From the NCBI GenBank assembly GCA_031398975.1, contig JANNOI010000028.1, positions 30,838-94,837 of the forward strand: a stretch of 64,000 nucleotides of DNA. The letters run 5' to 3'. The notes below the pieces were generated by a model, which was given only the letters and a program-made list of their open reading frames with translations, made no database searches and had not been told where the DNA came from. Position numbers and translations under genes: made by a program. Of this stretch, positions 48,938 to 57,333 are shown one piece after another; within the stretch, counting starts at the first letter, position 1; the number at the start of each line of letters is the position of its first letter. Origin of the DNA: JAKFWI01 sp031398975 (GTDB lineage Bacteria; Pseudomonadota; Alphaproteobacteria; Caulobacterales; Aquidulcibacteraceae).

Positions 48938-50017
48938 ATGGACGATCGGCGCGCACTTTCTCCCCGCAAAGGCCGTGGCGCGGTCACCAATGCCGCCGGC
49001 CGCTATGAAGCCGCCACCCGCGAAGCATTCGACGACGGCTGGACCGATGCCGATCCCGCCCCGCCCCCGCGCGCCACAATGCTCGCGCCCGAGCGCGCGC
49101 GCACGATCATCAGCCGCAATGCGAGCCCCGACATTTCGTTCGACCAGGCGATCAATCCCTATCGCGGCTGCGAGCACGGCTGCATCTATTGCTATGCCCG
49201 GCCGAACCACGCCTATGCAGGCCTCTCCCCCGGTCTCGATTTCGAGACCCGCATCTTCTTCAAGCCCGAAGCGCCGGCGCTCCTCGCGCGGGAGCTTTCC
49301 GCCCCTGGGTACAAGCCCAGCACGATCGTGCTGAGCGGCGTCACGGATTGCTACCAGCCGGGGGAGCGGACGCTAGGGATCACCCGCGGGCTGATCGAGG
49401 TGCTGCAGCGTTTCCGCCACCCGATGGGCTGCGTGACGAAGGCCGCGCTGATCCAGCGCGATCTCGACATCTGGGGCGAGATGGGGCGCGCGGGGCTCGC
49501 GAAAGCGGCGGTCTCGGTCACGACGCTCGACCCCGCGCTCGCGCGCGCGATGGAGCCGCGGGCCGCCGCGCCGCACCGGCGCCTGGAGACGATCCGCGCG
49601 CTGCGCGAGGCGGGTGTCCCGACGACGGTGATGGTCGCGCCCGTCATCCCTGCGCTGAACGACCACGAGATCGAAGCAATCCTCGAAGCCGCGGCCGCGG
49701 CCGGGGCCCAGCATGCGGGGTATGTGGTGCTGCGCCTGCCGCTGGAGATCAAGGATCTGTTCCGGGAATGGCTGGCCGCGCACGCGCCCGGCCGCGCGGC
49801 CCATGTCATGAGCCTCGTGCGTTCGATGCGCGGGGGCAAGGATTACGACGCCGCCTGGGGCCAGCGCCAAACCGGCCAGGGCGCCTATGCGCGCCTGATC
49901 GGGGATCGGTTCAAGCGCGCCTGCGCCCGGTTGGGGCTGAACGGGCCGCGCACGCCGCTTGATCTCACCCAGTTCCGCGTCCCCGCCCGGCCGGGCGATC
50001 AGCTCGCCCTGCTGTGA
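48938..50017 (+). CDS. Radical SAM protein, PA0069/SPL-like family
   Basis: 359-residue radical SAM protein of the PA0069 family. The cluster motif is C78-x3-C82-x2-C85 (YRGCEHGCIYCYARPN). Further family strings: IVLSGVTDCYQPGERTLGIT, TKAALIQRDLDIWGEMG and VSVTTLDPALARAMEPRAA. These proteins resemble spore photoproduct lyase in the barrel, but their reaction is unknown; a DNA- or RNA-repair role has been suggested. The ATG at 48938 has no strong Shine-Dalgarno but the upstream 35 bp are T-rich. Stand-alone. Confidence 0.88.
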   Translation: MDDRRALSPRKGRGAVTNAAGRYEAATREAFDDGWTDADPAPPPRATMLAPERARTIISRNASPDISFDQAINPYRGCEHGCIYCYARPNHAYAGLSPGLDFETRIFFKPEAPALLARELSAPGYKPSTIVLSGVTDCYQPGERTLGITRGLIEVLQRFRHPMGCVTKAALIQRDLDIWGEMGRAGLAKAAVSVTTLDPALARAMEPRAAAPHRRLETIRALREAGVPTTVMVAPVIPALNDHEIEAILEAAAAAGAQHAGYVVLRLPLEIKDLFREWLAAHAPGRAAHVMSLVRSMRGGKDYDAAWGQRQTGQGAYARLIGDRFKRACARLGLNGPRTPLDLTQFRVPARPGDQLALL

Positions 50018-50072
50018 ACACAAAGGCCGGCCCTGCGTTGCAGGAGAGCGGGGCAGAAAAGGGAGACGCGCG

Positions 50073-50972
50073 ATGCGGCTAGGCGGTCAAAGGCGCAGCC
50101 TGAATATCGAGGATCGGCGCGGCGGCCGCGGGGGCGGCTTCCGCCTCGGCGGCGGGGGCGGGGGCTTTCCGATCCGCATGCGCGGCATGAGCCTGACGAC
50201 GCTCGCGCTTCTCGTGATCATCGCGCTCGTGTTCAAGATCAACCCGCTCGACCTGCTCGTGGGGCCGGGCGTGCTCTCCCCGCCCCAGCAGGCGGGCCGG
50301 ATGGGCGCGCCAGAGGACGAGGCGGGCGGGTTCGTTTCCGCCGTGCTCGGCTCCACCGAAGATGTGTGGGGCAAATTGTACACCGAAGGGAAAGGCCCCG
50401 GCGGGGGCGGCGCCTATGCGGCGCCGACGCTGACGCTGTTCTCCGGGTCCGTGCAATCGGCCTGCGGGGGCGCGACGTCGGCAGTGGGGCCCTTTTACTG
50501 CCCGGCCGATTCCAAGGTCTATCTCGACACGGGCTTCTTCCAGGATCTGTCAGACCGTTTCGGCGCGCCGGGCGATTTCGCGCAGGCCTATGTGATCGCG
50601 CACGAAGTGGGCCACCACCTCCAGAACCTCTCCGGCGTGACCGATCAGGCCGCGCGCGCCCGCCAGGCCCTGAGCGGCAAGCAATACAACGCCTTCCAGG
50701 TGAAGATGGAGCTGCAGGCCGATTGCTATGCAGGCGTCTGGGGCTATCACGCGCAGACGTGGAAAAACCAGCTCGAACCCGGCGATGTGGACGAAGCGCT
50801 CGCCGCGGCCAATGCGATCGGGGACGATCGCTTGCAGCGCCAGGCGCAGGGGCGCGTCGTGCCCGACAGCTTCACCCATGGCACGTCCGAACAGCGCGCC
50901 CGCTGGTTCAAGCGCGGCTTCGACAGCGGCGACCCCGCCCGGTGCGACACGTTCAACGCGCCCTCCCTCTAG
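50073..50972 (+). CDS. YpfJ-type neutral zinc metallopeptidase
   Basis: 299-residue protein of the YpfJ/KPN_02809 zinc metallopeptidase family. A Gly/Arg-rich cytoplasmic N-terminus, one membrane helix (about 40-56, TTLALLVIIALVFKI) and a periplasmic zincin domain: YCPADSKVYLDTGFFQDLSD, then HEVGHHLQNLSG with the zinc motif near 176-180, then MELQADCYAGVWG with the third ligand. Substrates unknown. The start has GGGAGACGCGCG upstream. Ends DPARCDTFNAPSL. Confidence 0.88.
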   Translation: MRLGGQRRSLNIEDRRGGRGGGFRLGGGGGGFPIRMRGMSLTTLALLVIIALVFKINPLDLLVGPGVLSPPQQAGRMGAPEDEAGGFVSAVLGSTEDVWGKLYTEGKGPGGGGAYAAPTLTLFSGSVQSACGGATSAVGPFYCPADSKVYLDTGFFQDLSDRFGAPGDFAQAYVIAHEVGHHLQNLSGVTDQAARARQALSGKQYNAFQVKMELQADCYAGVWGYHAQTWKNQLEPGDVDEALAAANAIGDDRLQRQAQGRVVPDSFTHGTSEQRARWFKRGFDSGDPARCDTFNAPSL

Positions 50973-51049
50973 GCGAGGGCGCCGCCTGTTCTGGATAAAG
51001 CCCGGCGCAGGCCTGGAAGCGGAAGCGGCGCGCGTCTAGCCTCGACGCC

Positions 51050-51613
51050 ATGGCGATTTGTGGCATCGACGAGGCGGGGCGGGGCCCCTGGGCGGGGCCG
51101 GTGGTGGCGGCCGCCGTGATCCTGCCCAAGCGCGGGAGGCCCAAGGGCTTGGCCGATTCCAAGCAACTCACGCCCGAGGCGCGCACCGCGCTGCACGCCG
51201 CCCTGCAGGAATGCGCGATCATCGGGGTGGGGCTCGCCACCGTGGAGGAGATCGAGGCGCTGAACATCTTGCACGCCACGCACCTCGCGATGCGGCGCGC
51301 GGTGGAGGCGCTGGCGCAGGCGCCAGCCGCCGCGCTGGTGGACGGATCCTCCGCGCCGGACCTGCCCTGCCCGGCCGAGGCGATCGTCCAGGGGGACGCG
51401 CACGTGCCCTGCATTTCCGCCGCCTCCATCATCGCCAAGGTGGAGCGGGACGCGATGATGACGGCGCTGTGCGAAACCTATCCGGGCTACGGCTTTTCCC
51501 GGCACAAGGGTTATGGCGCGCCCGAGCATCAGCGCGCGCTCGCGGCGCTCGGCCCCTGCGCGATCCACCGGCGCGGCTTCAAGCCCGTCCAGGCGGCCGC
51601 GATCGCGCGTTAA
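51050..51613 (+). CDS. rnhB: Ribonuclease HII
   Basis: 187-residue RNase HII, removing ribonucleotides and RNA from DNA hybrids. The active-site acids are D7 and E8 (GIDEAGRGPWAGPVVAAAV), with two more Asp downstream (ALVDGS, ERDAMM). C-terminal YGFSRHKGYGAPEHQRAL is the family end motif. It ends at a TAA that forms the first part of the TTAACC element before ccrM, so the two genes are only 80 bp apart; the rnhB-ccrM pairing is common in alphaproteobacteria. Confidence 0.95.
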   Translation: MAICGIDEAGRGPWAGPVVAAAVILPKRGRPKGLADSKQLTPEARTALHAALQECAIIGVGLATVEEIEALNILHATHLAMRRAVEALAQAPAAALVDGSSAPDLPCPAEAIVQGDAHVPCISAASIIAKVERDAMMTALCETYPGYGFSRHKGYGAPEHQRALAALGPCAIHRRGFKPVQAAAIAR

Positions 51614-51652
51614 CCAAGCTTGGCGCTTGCGCAACGGGTTCCGCTTCGATTC
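51610..51652 (+). promoter_or_regulatory. ccrM leader with CtrA half-site, palindrome and GANTC
   Basis: TTAACCA (51610-51616) is a CtrA-type half-site; CCAAGCTTGG (51614-51623) is a perfect palindrome; GATTC (51648-51652) is a GANTC methylation site 41-45 bp before the ccrM start. In Caulobacter, CtrA drives ccrM and GANTC methylation in the leader feeds back on it. The second CtrA half is not present. Confidence 0.4.
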
Positions 51653-51692
51653 TTATGCCCTTGAAGGTGCGCGGCGCGCCGGCGGGGCCAAC

Positions 51693-52763
51693 GTGGAACA
51701 TCAGATCATCGAGGGCGATTGCATCGCCGCCATGGCGCGCCTGCCTGAAGGGAGCGTCGATCTCGTGTTCGCGGACCCGCCTTATAATCTCCAGCTCGGC
51801 CAGGGTTTGACGCGTCCCGATCAATCCAAGGTGGAGGGGGTGGACGCCGATTGGGACAAGTTCGAGGATTTCGCCGCCTATGACCGCTTCACCCGCGCCT
51901 GGCTCGAAGGCGCGCGCCGCTGCCTGAAGCCGGACGGCGCGCTCTGGGTGATCGGCTCGTACCACAACATCTTCCGCCTCGGCGCGGCGCTGCAGGATAT
52001 GGGCTTTTGGCTCCTGAACGACGTGATCTGGCGCAAAACCAATCCGATGCCGAACTTCCGCGGCGCCCGCTTCACCAACGCCCACGAAACCCTGATCTGG
52101 GCCGCGAAATCCAAGGCCTCCAAATACACCTTCCACTATGACGCGCTGAAAATGCTGAACGACGATCTGCAGATGCGCTCGGACTGGACGCTGCCGCTCT
52201 GCACCGGCCCCGAGCGCGTGCGCGACGGCGACGGCAAGAAGGCCCACCCCACGCAAAAGCCGGAGGCGCTGCTGCACCGCGTGATCCTCTCCACCACCCG
52301 GCCGGGCGAGACTGTGCTCGACCCGTTTTTCGGGACCGGAACGACCGGCGCGGCGGCCAAGCGCCTCGGGCGGGGTTTCATCGGCATCGAACGCCACGCG
52401 CCCTACGTCGCAATCGCCCGCGCGCGGATCGCGGCCCTCGATGCGCCCCGTCCTGAAGATATCGCCGTGTCGCGCTCGAAGAAGGAAGAGCCGCGCATCC
52501 CGTTCGGGCAGGTGGTGGAGGCGGGGTTGTTGCGGCCGGGCGATGAGCTCGTCTCGCCCGACGGCAAGCACCGCGCCCGCGTGCGCGCGGATGGCAGCCT
52601 GGTGGCCGGGGAAGTCAGCGGCTCGATCCATCGGGTGGGCGCGCATGTGGCGCAGGCGCCGGCGTGCAATGGCTGGACCTTCTGGCACATCGAAGCCAAG
52701 GCAGGCGCAGCGCGCCAGCCGATCGACCATTTCCGCCGCGCCCTGCGCGCGCGCTTGTGTTAG
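51693..52763 (+). CDS. ccrM: Cell-cycle-regulated DNA adenine methyltransferase CcrM
   Basis: 356-residue beta-class N6-adenine methyltransferase. DPPY (28-31) in VDLVFADPPYNLQLGQGL precedes the SAM-binding DPFFGTGTTGAAAKRLG near 208, the order of the beta class. The C-terminal 80 residues (EPRIPFGQVVEAGLL, then SGSIHRVGAHVAQAPACNGW) are the CcrM-specific region required for GANTC recognition. It methylates GANTC after replication and couples transcription to the cell cycle. GTG 51693 is preferred: it aligns with known CcrM N-termini. No cognate restriction gene is nearby, as expected for an orphan methylase. Confidence 0.95.
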   Translation: MEHQIIEGDCIAAMARLPEGSVDLVFADPPYNLQLGQGLTRPDQSKVEGVDADWDKFEDFAAYDRFTRAWLEGARRCLKPDGALWVIGSYHNIFRLGAALQDMGFWLLNDVIWRKTNPMPNFRGARFTNAHETLIWAAKSKASKYTFHYDALKMLNDDLQMRSDWTLPLCTGPERVRDGDGKKAHPTQKPEALLHRVILSTTRPGETVLDPFFGTGTTGAAAKRLGRGFIGIERHAPYVAIARARIAALDAPRPEDIAVSRSKKEEPRIPFGQVVEAGLLRPGDELVSPDGKHRARVRADGSLVAGEVSGSIHRVGAHVAQAPACNGWTFWHIEAKAGAARQPIDHFRRALRARLC

Positions 52764-52792
52764 CTTCACCCCATACCCGAGGAGCATCGGCC

Positions 52793-52906
52793 ATGGCCAA
52801 AGGCCAAAAGCGCAGCAGCAAGGAAATCCGCAAACCCAAATCGGACAAGAAGCCCGCGCCCGTGGCGCAGGCCTCGCCCTTCCTGAAGCCTCCCGGCAAG
52901 AAATAG
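52793..52906 (+). CDS. Small basic Lys-rich protein
   Basis: 37-residue protein beginning MAKGQKRSSKEIRKPKSDKK, with GAGGAG 9 bases upstream of the ATG. Similar tiny proteins (MAKGQKRSNRE-type) are common in alphaproteobacteria, from memory, and have no assigned function; the charge suggests nucleic-acid or ribosome binding. It sits 29 bp after ccrM in the same direction and may be cotranscribed. Confidence 0.7.
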   Translation: MAKGQKRSSKEIRKPKSDKKPAPVAQASPFLKPPGKK

Positions 52907-52921
52907 ACGTGGGCGAAGGCC

Positions 52922-53680
52922 TTAGGCCATCACCGCCCCGCCGCTGACGTGCAGCACCTCGCCGGTCATGTAGGCGGAGGCCGGCCCCAGTAGGAACAGC
53001 ACCGGGCCCACCATGTCCCCCGCCTGGGCAAGGCGCCCAAGCGGGACCTGCGCGAGATAAGCCGCCAGATCGAAGCGCAGCGGCGCGTCCGGCGCGCTCG
53101 TTCGGCCTAATCCCCCGCGCAGGAAAGCGGTGTCCACCGCTCCGGGCGATACCAGATTAACCCGTACGCGCGGCGCAAGCTCGCGCGCCAGCGCCCGGCA
53201 GAGCGCGACCAGCCCAGCCTTCGCCGCCACGTAGGGCCCGTAGCCGGGCTGGGGGGCGTAGGCCATGTCGCTCGTGAGCGCCACGATCGCCGCGCCCTCC
53301 CCCATGAGGCGCGCGCCCCGCGCGAGGACGCCAGCCGCCAGCGAAAGATTGCCAGCGATCACATCGTCCCATTCGCTTTGCGTGATCTCCGCCAGGGGTT
53401 TGCGTACGCCGGCATAGCCCGACGCCAGCACCAGCCCGTCCAGCTTGGCCCATGAGGCCGCAAGCTGCGCGAAGGCGGCGTCTATTTCGGCCGGGACGCG
53501 GCCGTCGAACGCGATCCTCTCCACCCCCGCCGGCGGGGGCGCGGCCGCGAGCGACACAGACAGATCGAGCACCGCCACCGAAGCCCCCGCCTCCACGAGC
53601 GCTCCCACCACCGCCGCGCCGATCCCCCCGCAGCCCCCGACCACCGCGATCCGCGCGCCCGGCGGCGGAGCGAGCCCCAT
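52922..53680 (-). CDS. SDR-family oxidoreductase
   Basis: 252-residue classical short-chain dehydrogenase. The nucleotide-binding glycines are in VVGGCGGIGAAVVGALVEAG, a Ser occurs in ALTSDMAYAPQPGYG, and the catalytic Y-x3-K is in YVAAKAGLVALC. C-terminal YMTGEVLHVSGGAVMA is typical of NAD(P)-dependent alcohol or hydroxyacid dehydrogenases in catabolic operons. It is the last gene of the minus-strand cluster; its ATG overlaps the MFS stop by one base. The substrate is unknown. Confidence 0.82.
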   Translation of the reverse strand: MGLAPPPGARIAVVGGCGGIGAAVVGALVEAGASVAVLDLSVSLAAAPPPAGVERIAFDGRVPAEIDAAFAQLAASWAKLDGLVLASGYAGVRKPLAEITQSEWDDVIAGNLSLAAGVLARGARLMGEGAAIVALTSDMAYAPQPGYGPYVAAKAGLVALCRALARELAPRVRVNLVSPGAVDTAFLRGGLGRTSAPDAPLRFDLAAYLAQVPLGRLAQAGDMVGPVLFLLGPASAYMTGEVLHVSGGAVMA

Positions 53681-55005
53681 CACGCCGAGGCCAGCGCGCG
53701 CCGGTAGGGCCTGCGCGCGGCCAGCAGCAGGCAGCCCCCAAGCACCGAGCAGACCCCGACCGTCAGCGACAGCGACCGCCCCACCGCGCGGGGATCGGCG
53801 AACACGCTTTCGGTCAGGAAACCGATCAGAAGCGGGCCGATACCGAAGCCGATCAAATTCATCACGAACAATTGCACCGCCACCATCGTCCCGCGCAGGT
53901 CAGGCGGGGTCACCAATTGCACCATGGCCGCCGCGCAACCCGTCGGCATGGCCCCGAAGAAGATGACGATCGACAAGAGCGCCAGCGACAGAAGCGGCGT
54001 GGGCGCCAGCGGGGCCGCGATCCCCGGCAGCACCAGGATCGCCACCGCCCCGATCGCGGTGAGCAGATGCGCGTCGCCCCGGCCGCGCCGCATCAGTCGG
54101 TCGGAAAACAAGCCCCCGCATACGAGCCCCGCACACCCGAACACCGCCAAGGTCAAGCCGTAGAACAAGCCCACGGTGGCGCGGTCCCAGCCATGCACGC
54201 GGATGAAATAGGTCGGGAGCCAGGCGACATTGGCGTACGCGTAGGTGGTCAACGCGGCCATGCCGAGGAAAAGGAGCGCGAAAAAGCCCCAGCGGCTGCG
54301 CAGGAAAGCGCGCGCGTTTCCGGCGTCGGCGCGCGGCGCGGCGTTAAACACCCGCCGCTTGGGCTCGCGGATCATCGCCACCAGCGGCAAGAGCGCCAGT
54401 CCCGGCAGGCCGACGATGAAGAATGTCACCTGCCAGGCCGCCACTTGCCCGATCAGCGGCGCCGTGATCGGGCCTGCAGTGCGCGCGGCCTCCGCCACCG
54501 CCCCGCCGATCACCAGGGCGAGCCCGCCCCCGATCGGGATCGCCATGCCATAGAGGCTCTGCGCCAGCCCGATGCGCCGGCGGGGGAAATAATCGGTGAT
54601 CAGCCCCTGCGCGGCCGGGGAGAGCGCCGCCTCCCCCACGCCCACGCCCACCCGCGCCAGGAAAAGCTGGGTGAACGTCTGGGCCAGGCCGCAAGCGGCG
54701 GTGGCGAGCGACCAGAAGGCCAGCCCCCCCGCGATCAGGGTACGCCGGCTGGCGCGGTCCGCGAGGCGGCCCAGCGGAATGCCCATGAAGGTGTAAAAGA
54801 TCGCGAAGGCGAAGCCCTGCAACAGACCGATCGCGGTATCGCCGATCCCGAGCGAAGCCTGGATCGGATCCACCAGCAGGCTGAGGATCTGACGGTCGAT
54901 AAAGCTCAGCGTGTAGAGAAGGATAAGCACAACCAGCACGAACCAGGCATAGGGCGTGGCTTCTGCTTCTTCCTCCGGGCCTTCCTCCGTTTTGGGCCCG
55001 CTCAT
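53680..55005 (-). CDS. MFS transporter, spinster-like
   Basis: 441-residue major facilitator with about 12 membrane helices. N-terminal YTLSFIDRQILSLLVDPIQA and the A-motif GIPLGRLADRASRRTLIAGG are typical of the spinster/organic acid and aromatic-compound MFS families. The first 25 residues are acidic (EEGPEEEAEA). It should move the cluster's substrate or product across the inner membrane, after the TonB receptor handles the outer membrane. The start overlaps the hydrolase gene by 4 bp. Confidence 0.87.
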   Translation of the reverse strand: MSGPKTEEGPEEEAEATPYAWFVLVVLILLYTLSFIDRQILSLLVDPIQASLGIGDTAIGLLQGFAFAIFYTFMGIPLGRLADRASRRTLIAGGLAFWSLATAACGLAQTFTQLFLARVGVGVGEAALSPAAQGLITDYFPRRRIGLAQSLYGMAIPIGGGLALVIGGAVAEAARTAGPITAPLIGQVAAWQVTFFIVGLPGLALLPLVAMIREPKRRVFNAAPRADAGNARAFLRSRWGFFALLFLGMAALTTYAYANVAWLPTYFIRVHGWDRATVGLFYGLTLAVFGCAGLVCGGLFSDRLMRRGRGDAHLLTAIGAVAILVLPGIAAPLAPTPLLSLALLSIVIFFGAMPTGCAAAMVQLVTPPDLRGTMVAVQLFVMNLIGFGIGPLLIGFLTESVFADPRAVGRSLSLTVGVCSVLGGCLLLAARRPYRRALASA

Positions 55006-56486
55006 GCCGGCGCCAGCGCCCGCCACGCCGCCTCCCAGGCCGGGCGCGCCTTCAGCGCCGCCACCGCGCGCTGGTGGATCGCCTCGGGCGCCAGATCCCC
55101 GAGCGGGCGGCGCGCCGCGCGGGGTTCGGGATCGCACCAGGGCTCGAACAGCGCCCCGTCCCGGGCCATGCGCCACGCCGCCAGAAGGTGGCCGCCATGG
55201 TCCAGCGGGGCCGCCCAGGCCGCCAGCATCCGGGCGCCCTGCGCGTGCTGATCAGAGCCCAGCGCCGCCGGCCTGCTTCCCGCGCGGTCGTGGCGCAACG
55301 CCTTATCCTCCAAAGCTGCAGCGATCCGATCGCCGAGGCCAAAACCGCGCACGTCCGCCGCGCTGAGCCCGAGTTCGCGCAGCGCATCGCGCACCAGCGC
55401 CGCCGCGTCCCGCACCCCGCCCTCGGGCCAAGGCGCCATCGTCTCGCCGTGGCCGGGCAGGTCGAGGGTGATGCGCGCCCGCGCGCCCGCGGCCTCGCCC
55501 GCCGCTTTGATCTCGCGGCCGTTGCTGTCGTCGTGGTGGTCGTGGAGCAAAACCAGCGGGGGGCCGGCGCCCGGCGTAATGTGGACGCGCAAGCCCGCTG
55601 CGGTGAAGCGAGCCGGCGCGGCGTCCGGCGGGGGCGGGTCGGGCGCACGCTCGGCGGTCCCGGCGGCAGCGGCGAGCGCATTCTCCAGCGGGGCCAGATG
55701 GGCGTCGCGGTCCCTGCCCAGACGCACACGCTCCACGCCCGGCGGCGGCGTCAGCGTCTCCATCTCCGCCCAGAGCGGGTCCCAGCGGGCCTGCAGCACC
55801 AGCGCGGGGCAGCGCAAGGAGGCGAGCAGCTTTTGGGTTTCGGCGCGGAACGCGGCCCGATACGGCAGGCGGTAGCAATCGCCGGCCCGCAACACCTCCA
55901 ACGCCGAAAGCTCGAGCGCGGCCGCGCCCGGGGGCGTGAATGCAAGGCGCGTCTCCGCGCGGGCGTCAAACCAGGGGTAGAAGATCGTCTGTTCCCGCAG
56001 CCGGGACCAGAGCCAGACCAGATGCGCGCCGTCCCAGCTCGGAACGAAGGGCGGCAGATAGGCGGCCTCCAGCGCGTCCATCGCCGCGGGCGGGGTGGCG
56101 GGCAAGCCGTTCAGCACCGCCAGCGCGACGCGCCGGGGGTGGCGCGCAGCGAAGGCCAGCGCGATCGCGGCCCCGGTGTGAAAGCCGTAGAGCAGCGTGC
56201 GCGCGACCCCCAGCACCTCCAGCAGCCGGGCCAGCGCGTCCCCGAAATCGGCGATCTCCGGGCGGTCGAGGGGCAACGGGTCGGACAGCCCGCAGCCCGG
56301 CGTGTCGGGCGCGATCACAGTGTAGCGCTGCGCCAGGCGCGCCATCAGAGGCTCGTATTCGGCCGAAGAGCGCGGCGATTGGTGCACCAGCACCAGGGCC
56401 GGCCCCCGCCCCGCCCAACGCAAATGCACCACCCGCCCATCCACCGTCGCGAACAGCCGCGCGATCGGGGCAGGCGCATCGTTCAT
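55002..56486 (-). CDS. Double alpha/beta-hydrolase-fold protein lacking the usual nucleophile
   Basis: 494-residue protein with two hydrolase-fold halves. Domain 1 (about 15-275): LVLVHQSPRSSAEY, nucleophile elbow G101-F-H103-T-G105, acid candidate D236 and base candidate H263. Domain 2 (about 295-494): LVLLHDHHDDSNG, LDLPGHGETMAPW, elbow G381-F-G383-L-G385. The central Ser of GxSxG is His in the first and Gly in the second, so ordinary Ser hydrolase chemistry is doubtful. I could not name a family. It is coupled (4-bp overlaps) to the MFS and SDR genes, so it probably acts on the same compound. Confidence 0.72.
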   Translation of the reverse strand: MNDAPAPIARLFATVDGRVVHLRWAGRGPALVLVHQSPRSSAEYEPLMARLAQRYTVIAPDTPGCGLSDPLPLDRPEIADFGDALARLLEVLGVARTLLYGFHTGAAIALAFAARHPRRVALAVLNGLPATPPAAMDALEAAYLPPFVPSWDGAHLVWLWSRLREQTIFYPWFDARAETRLAFTPPGAAALELSALEVLRAGDCYRLPYRAAFRAETQKLLASLRCPALVLQARWDPLWAEMETLTPPPGVERVRLGRDRDAHLAPLENALAAAAGTAERAPDPPPPDAAPARFTAAGLRVHITPGAGPPLVLLHDHHDDSNGREIKAAGEAAGARARITLDLPGHGETMAPWPEGGVRDAAALVRDALRELGLSAADVRGFGLGDRIAAALEDKALRHDRAGSRPAALGSDQHAQGARMLAAWAAPLDHGGHLLAAWRMARDGALFEPWCDPEPRAARRPLGDLAPEAIHQRAVAALKARPAWEAAWRALAPA

Positions 56487-57226
56487 CGGCGCGCGCCCTT
56501 GGGCTTGCCGTAGGGTTTGGGCTCGGTCTGTTGCGTCACCAGCGGCAGTTCCGACCCGTCTGGATCGAAGAAGCGGCCGGTTTTTTCGAGCGTCAGCCCG
56601 TCGATCACCTTAATGAGCATGGCGGCGCTCATCTCCGGCGTCAGGGGGGCGGCGCCGTGATCGGCGGTAGCGTCGGTGGCGACCCAGCCGGGATGGGCGG
56701 CGGCCACGATCACCGCACGCTCGCGCAGCGCCATCGAGACCTGCTTGACCACCTGATTGAGCGCCGTCTTGCTGATCACATAGCCCGCATAGCCGAAGAA
56801 GGGGTGCGCCCCGAGCCGGCTGCCGATGAAGAACATGATCTTCTTCTCGCTGGCGGCGACGCTTTCGGCCAGCCGCTCGGCCAGCCGCATCGGGGCCATG
56901 GAATTGACGCGCAAACATTGCTCGAAGCGCTCATAATCGGTCTCGCCGAAAACCCCGAGCGGGCCCCCGGTGAGGGCGGCGTTGGAGAGCAGGACGTCGA
57001 CGGCGCGCCCCGCCAGGCTTGCGCCGAAGGCGTCGATCGAGGCGAAATCCGCAAGGTCGAGGCGCATTATCTCGACGCGTCCGGCATGGGCCTCCCGCAG
57101 CGCGTCGAGCCCCGCCCCGGGTGCGCCCCGCACCGCCGCCAGCACCTGCCAGCCCCGCGCGGCGTAGGCTTGCGCGAACGCGAGGCCCAGCCCGCGGTTT
57201 GCGCCGGTGATTACGATCGTGGGCAT
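56483..57226 (-). CDS. SDR-family oxidoreductase
   Basis: 247-residue short-chain dehydrogenase. TGANRGLGLAFAQAYAARGW carries the TGxxxGxG cofactor motif; the catalytic triad is represented by the Ser of FIGSRLGAHP and Y-V-I-S-K in GYVISKTALNQ. The C-terminal FFDPDGSELPL is a tail seen in a subset of SDRs. The ATG at 57226 fits the motif spacing. It overlaps the hydrolase gene by 4 bp. Second SDR of the cluster, so two oxidation or reduction steps are likely. Confidence 0.82.
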   Translation of the reverse strand: MPTIVITGANRGLGLAFAQAYAARGWQVLAAVRGAPGAGLDALREAHAGRVEIMRLDLADFASIDAFGASLAGRAVDVLLSNAALTGGPLGVFGETDYERFEQCLRVNSMAPMRLAERLAESVAASEKKIMFFIGSRLGAHPFFGYAGYVISKTALNQVVKQVSMALRERAVIVAAAHPGWVATDATADHGAAPLTPEMSAAMLIKVIDGLTLEKTGRFFDPDGSELPLVTQQTEPKPYGKPKGARR

Positions 57227-57333
57227 CAGAACTCCAACTCGCGCTCGCCGCGGCTGCGCAGCAGGCATCCGGCGCCAAGCCTCAGGCTCAAAGTCTCATT
57301 ACGCGTCGCCCAGGCGGGCGGACACGATCCCGC

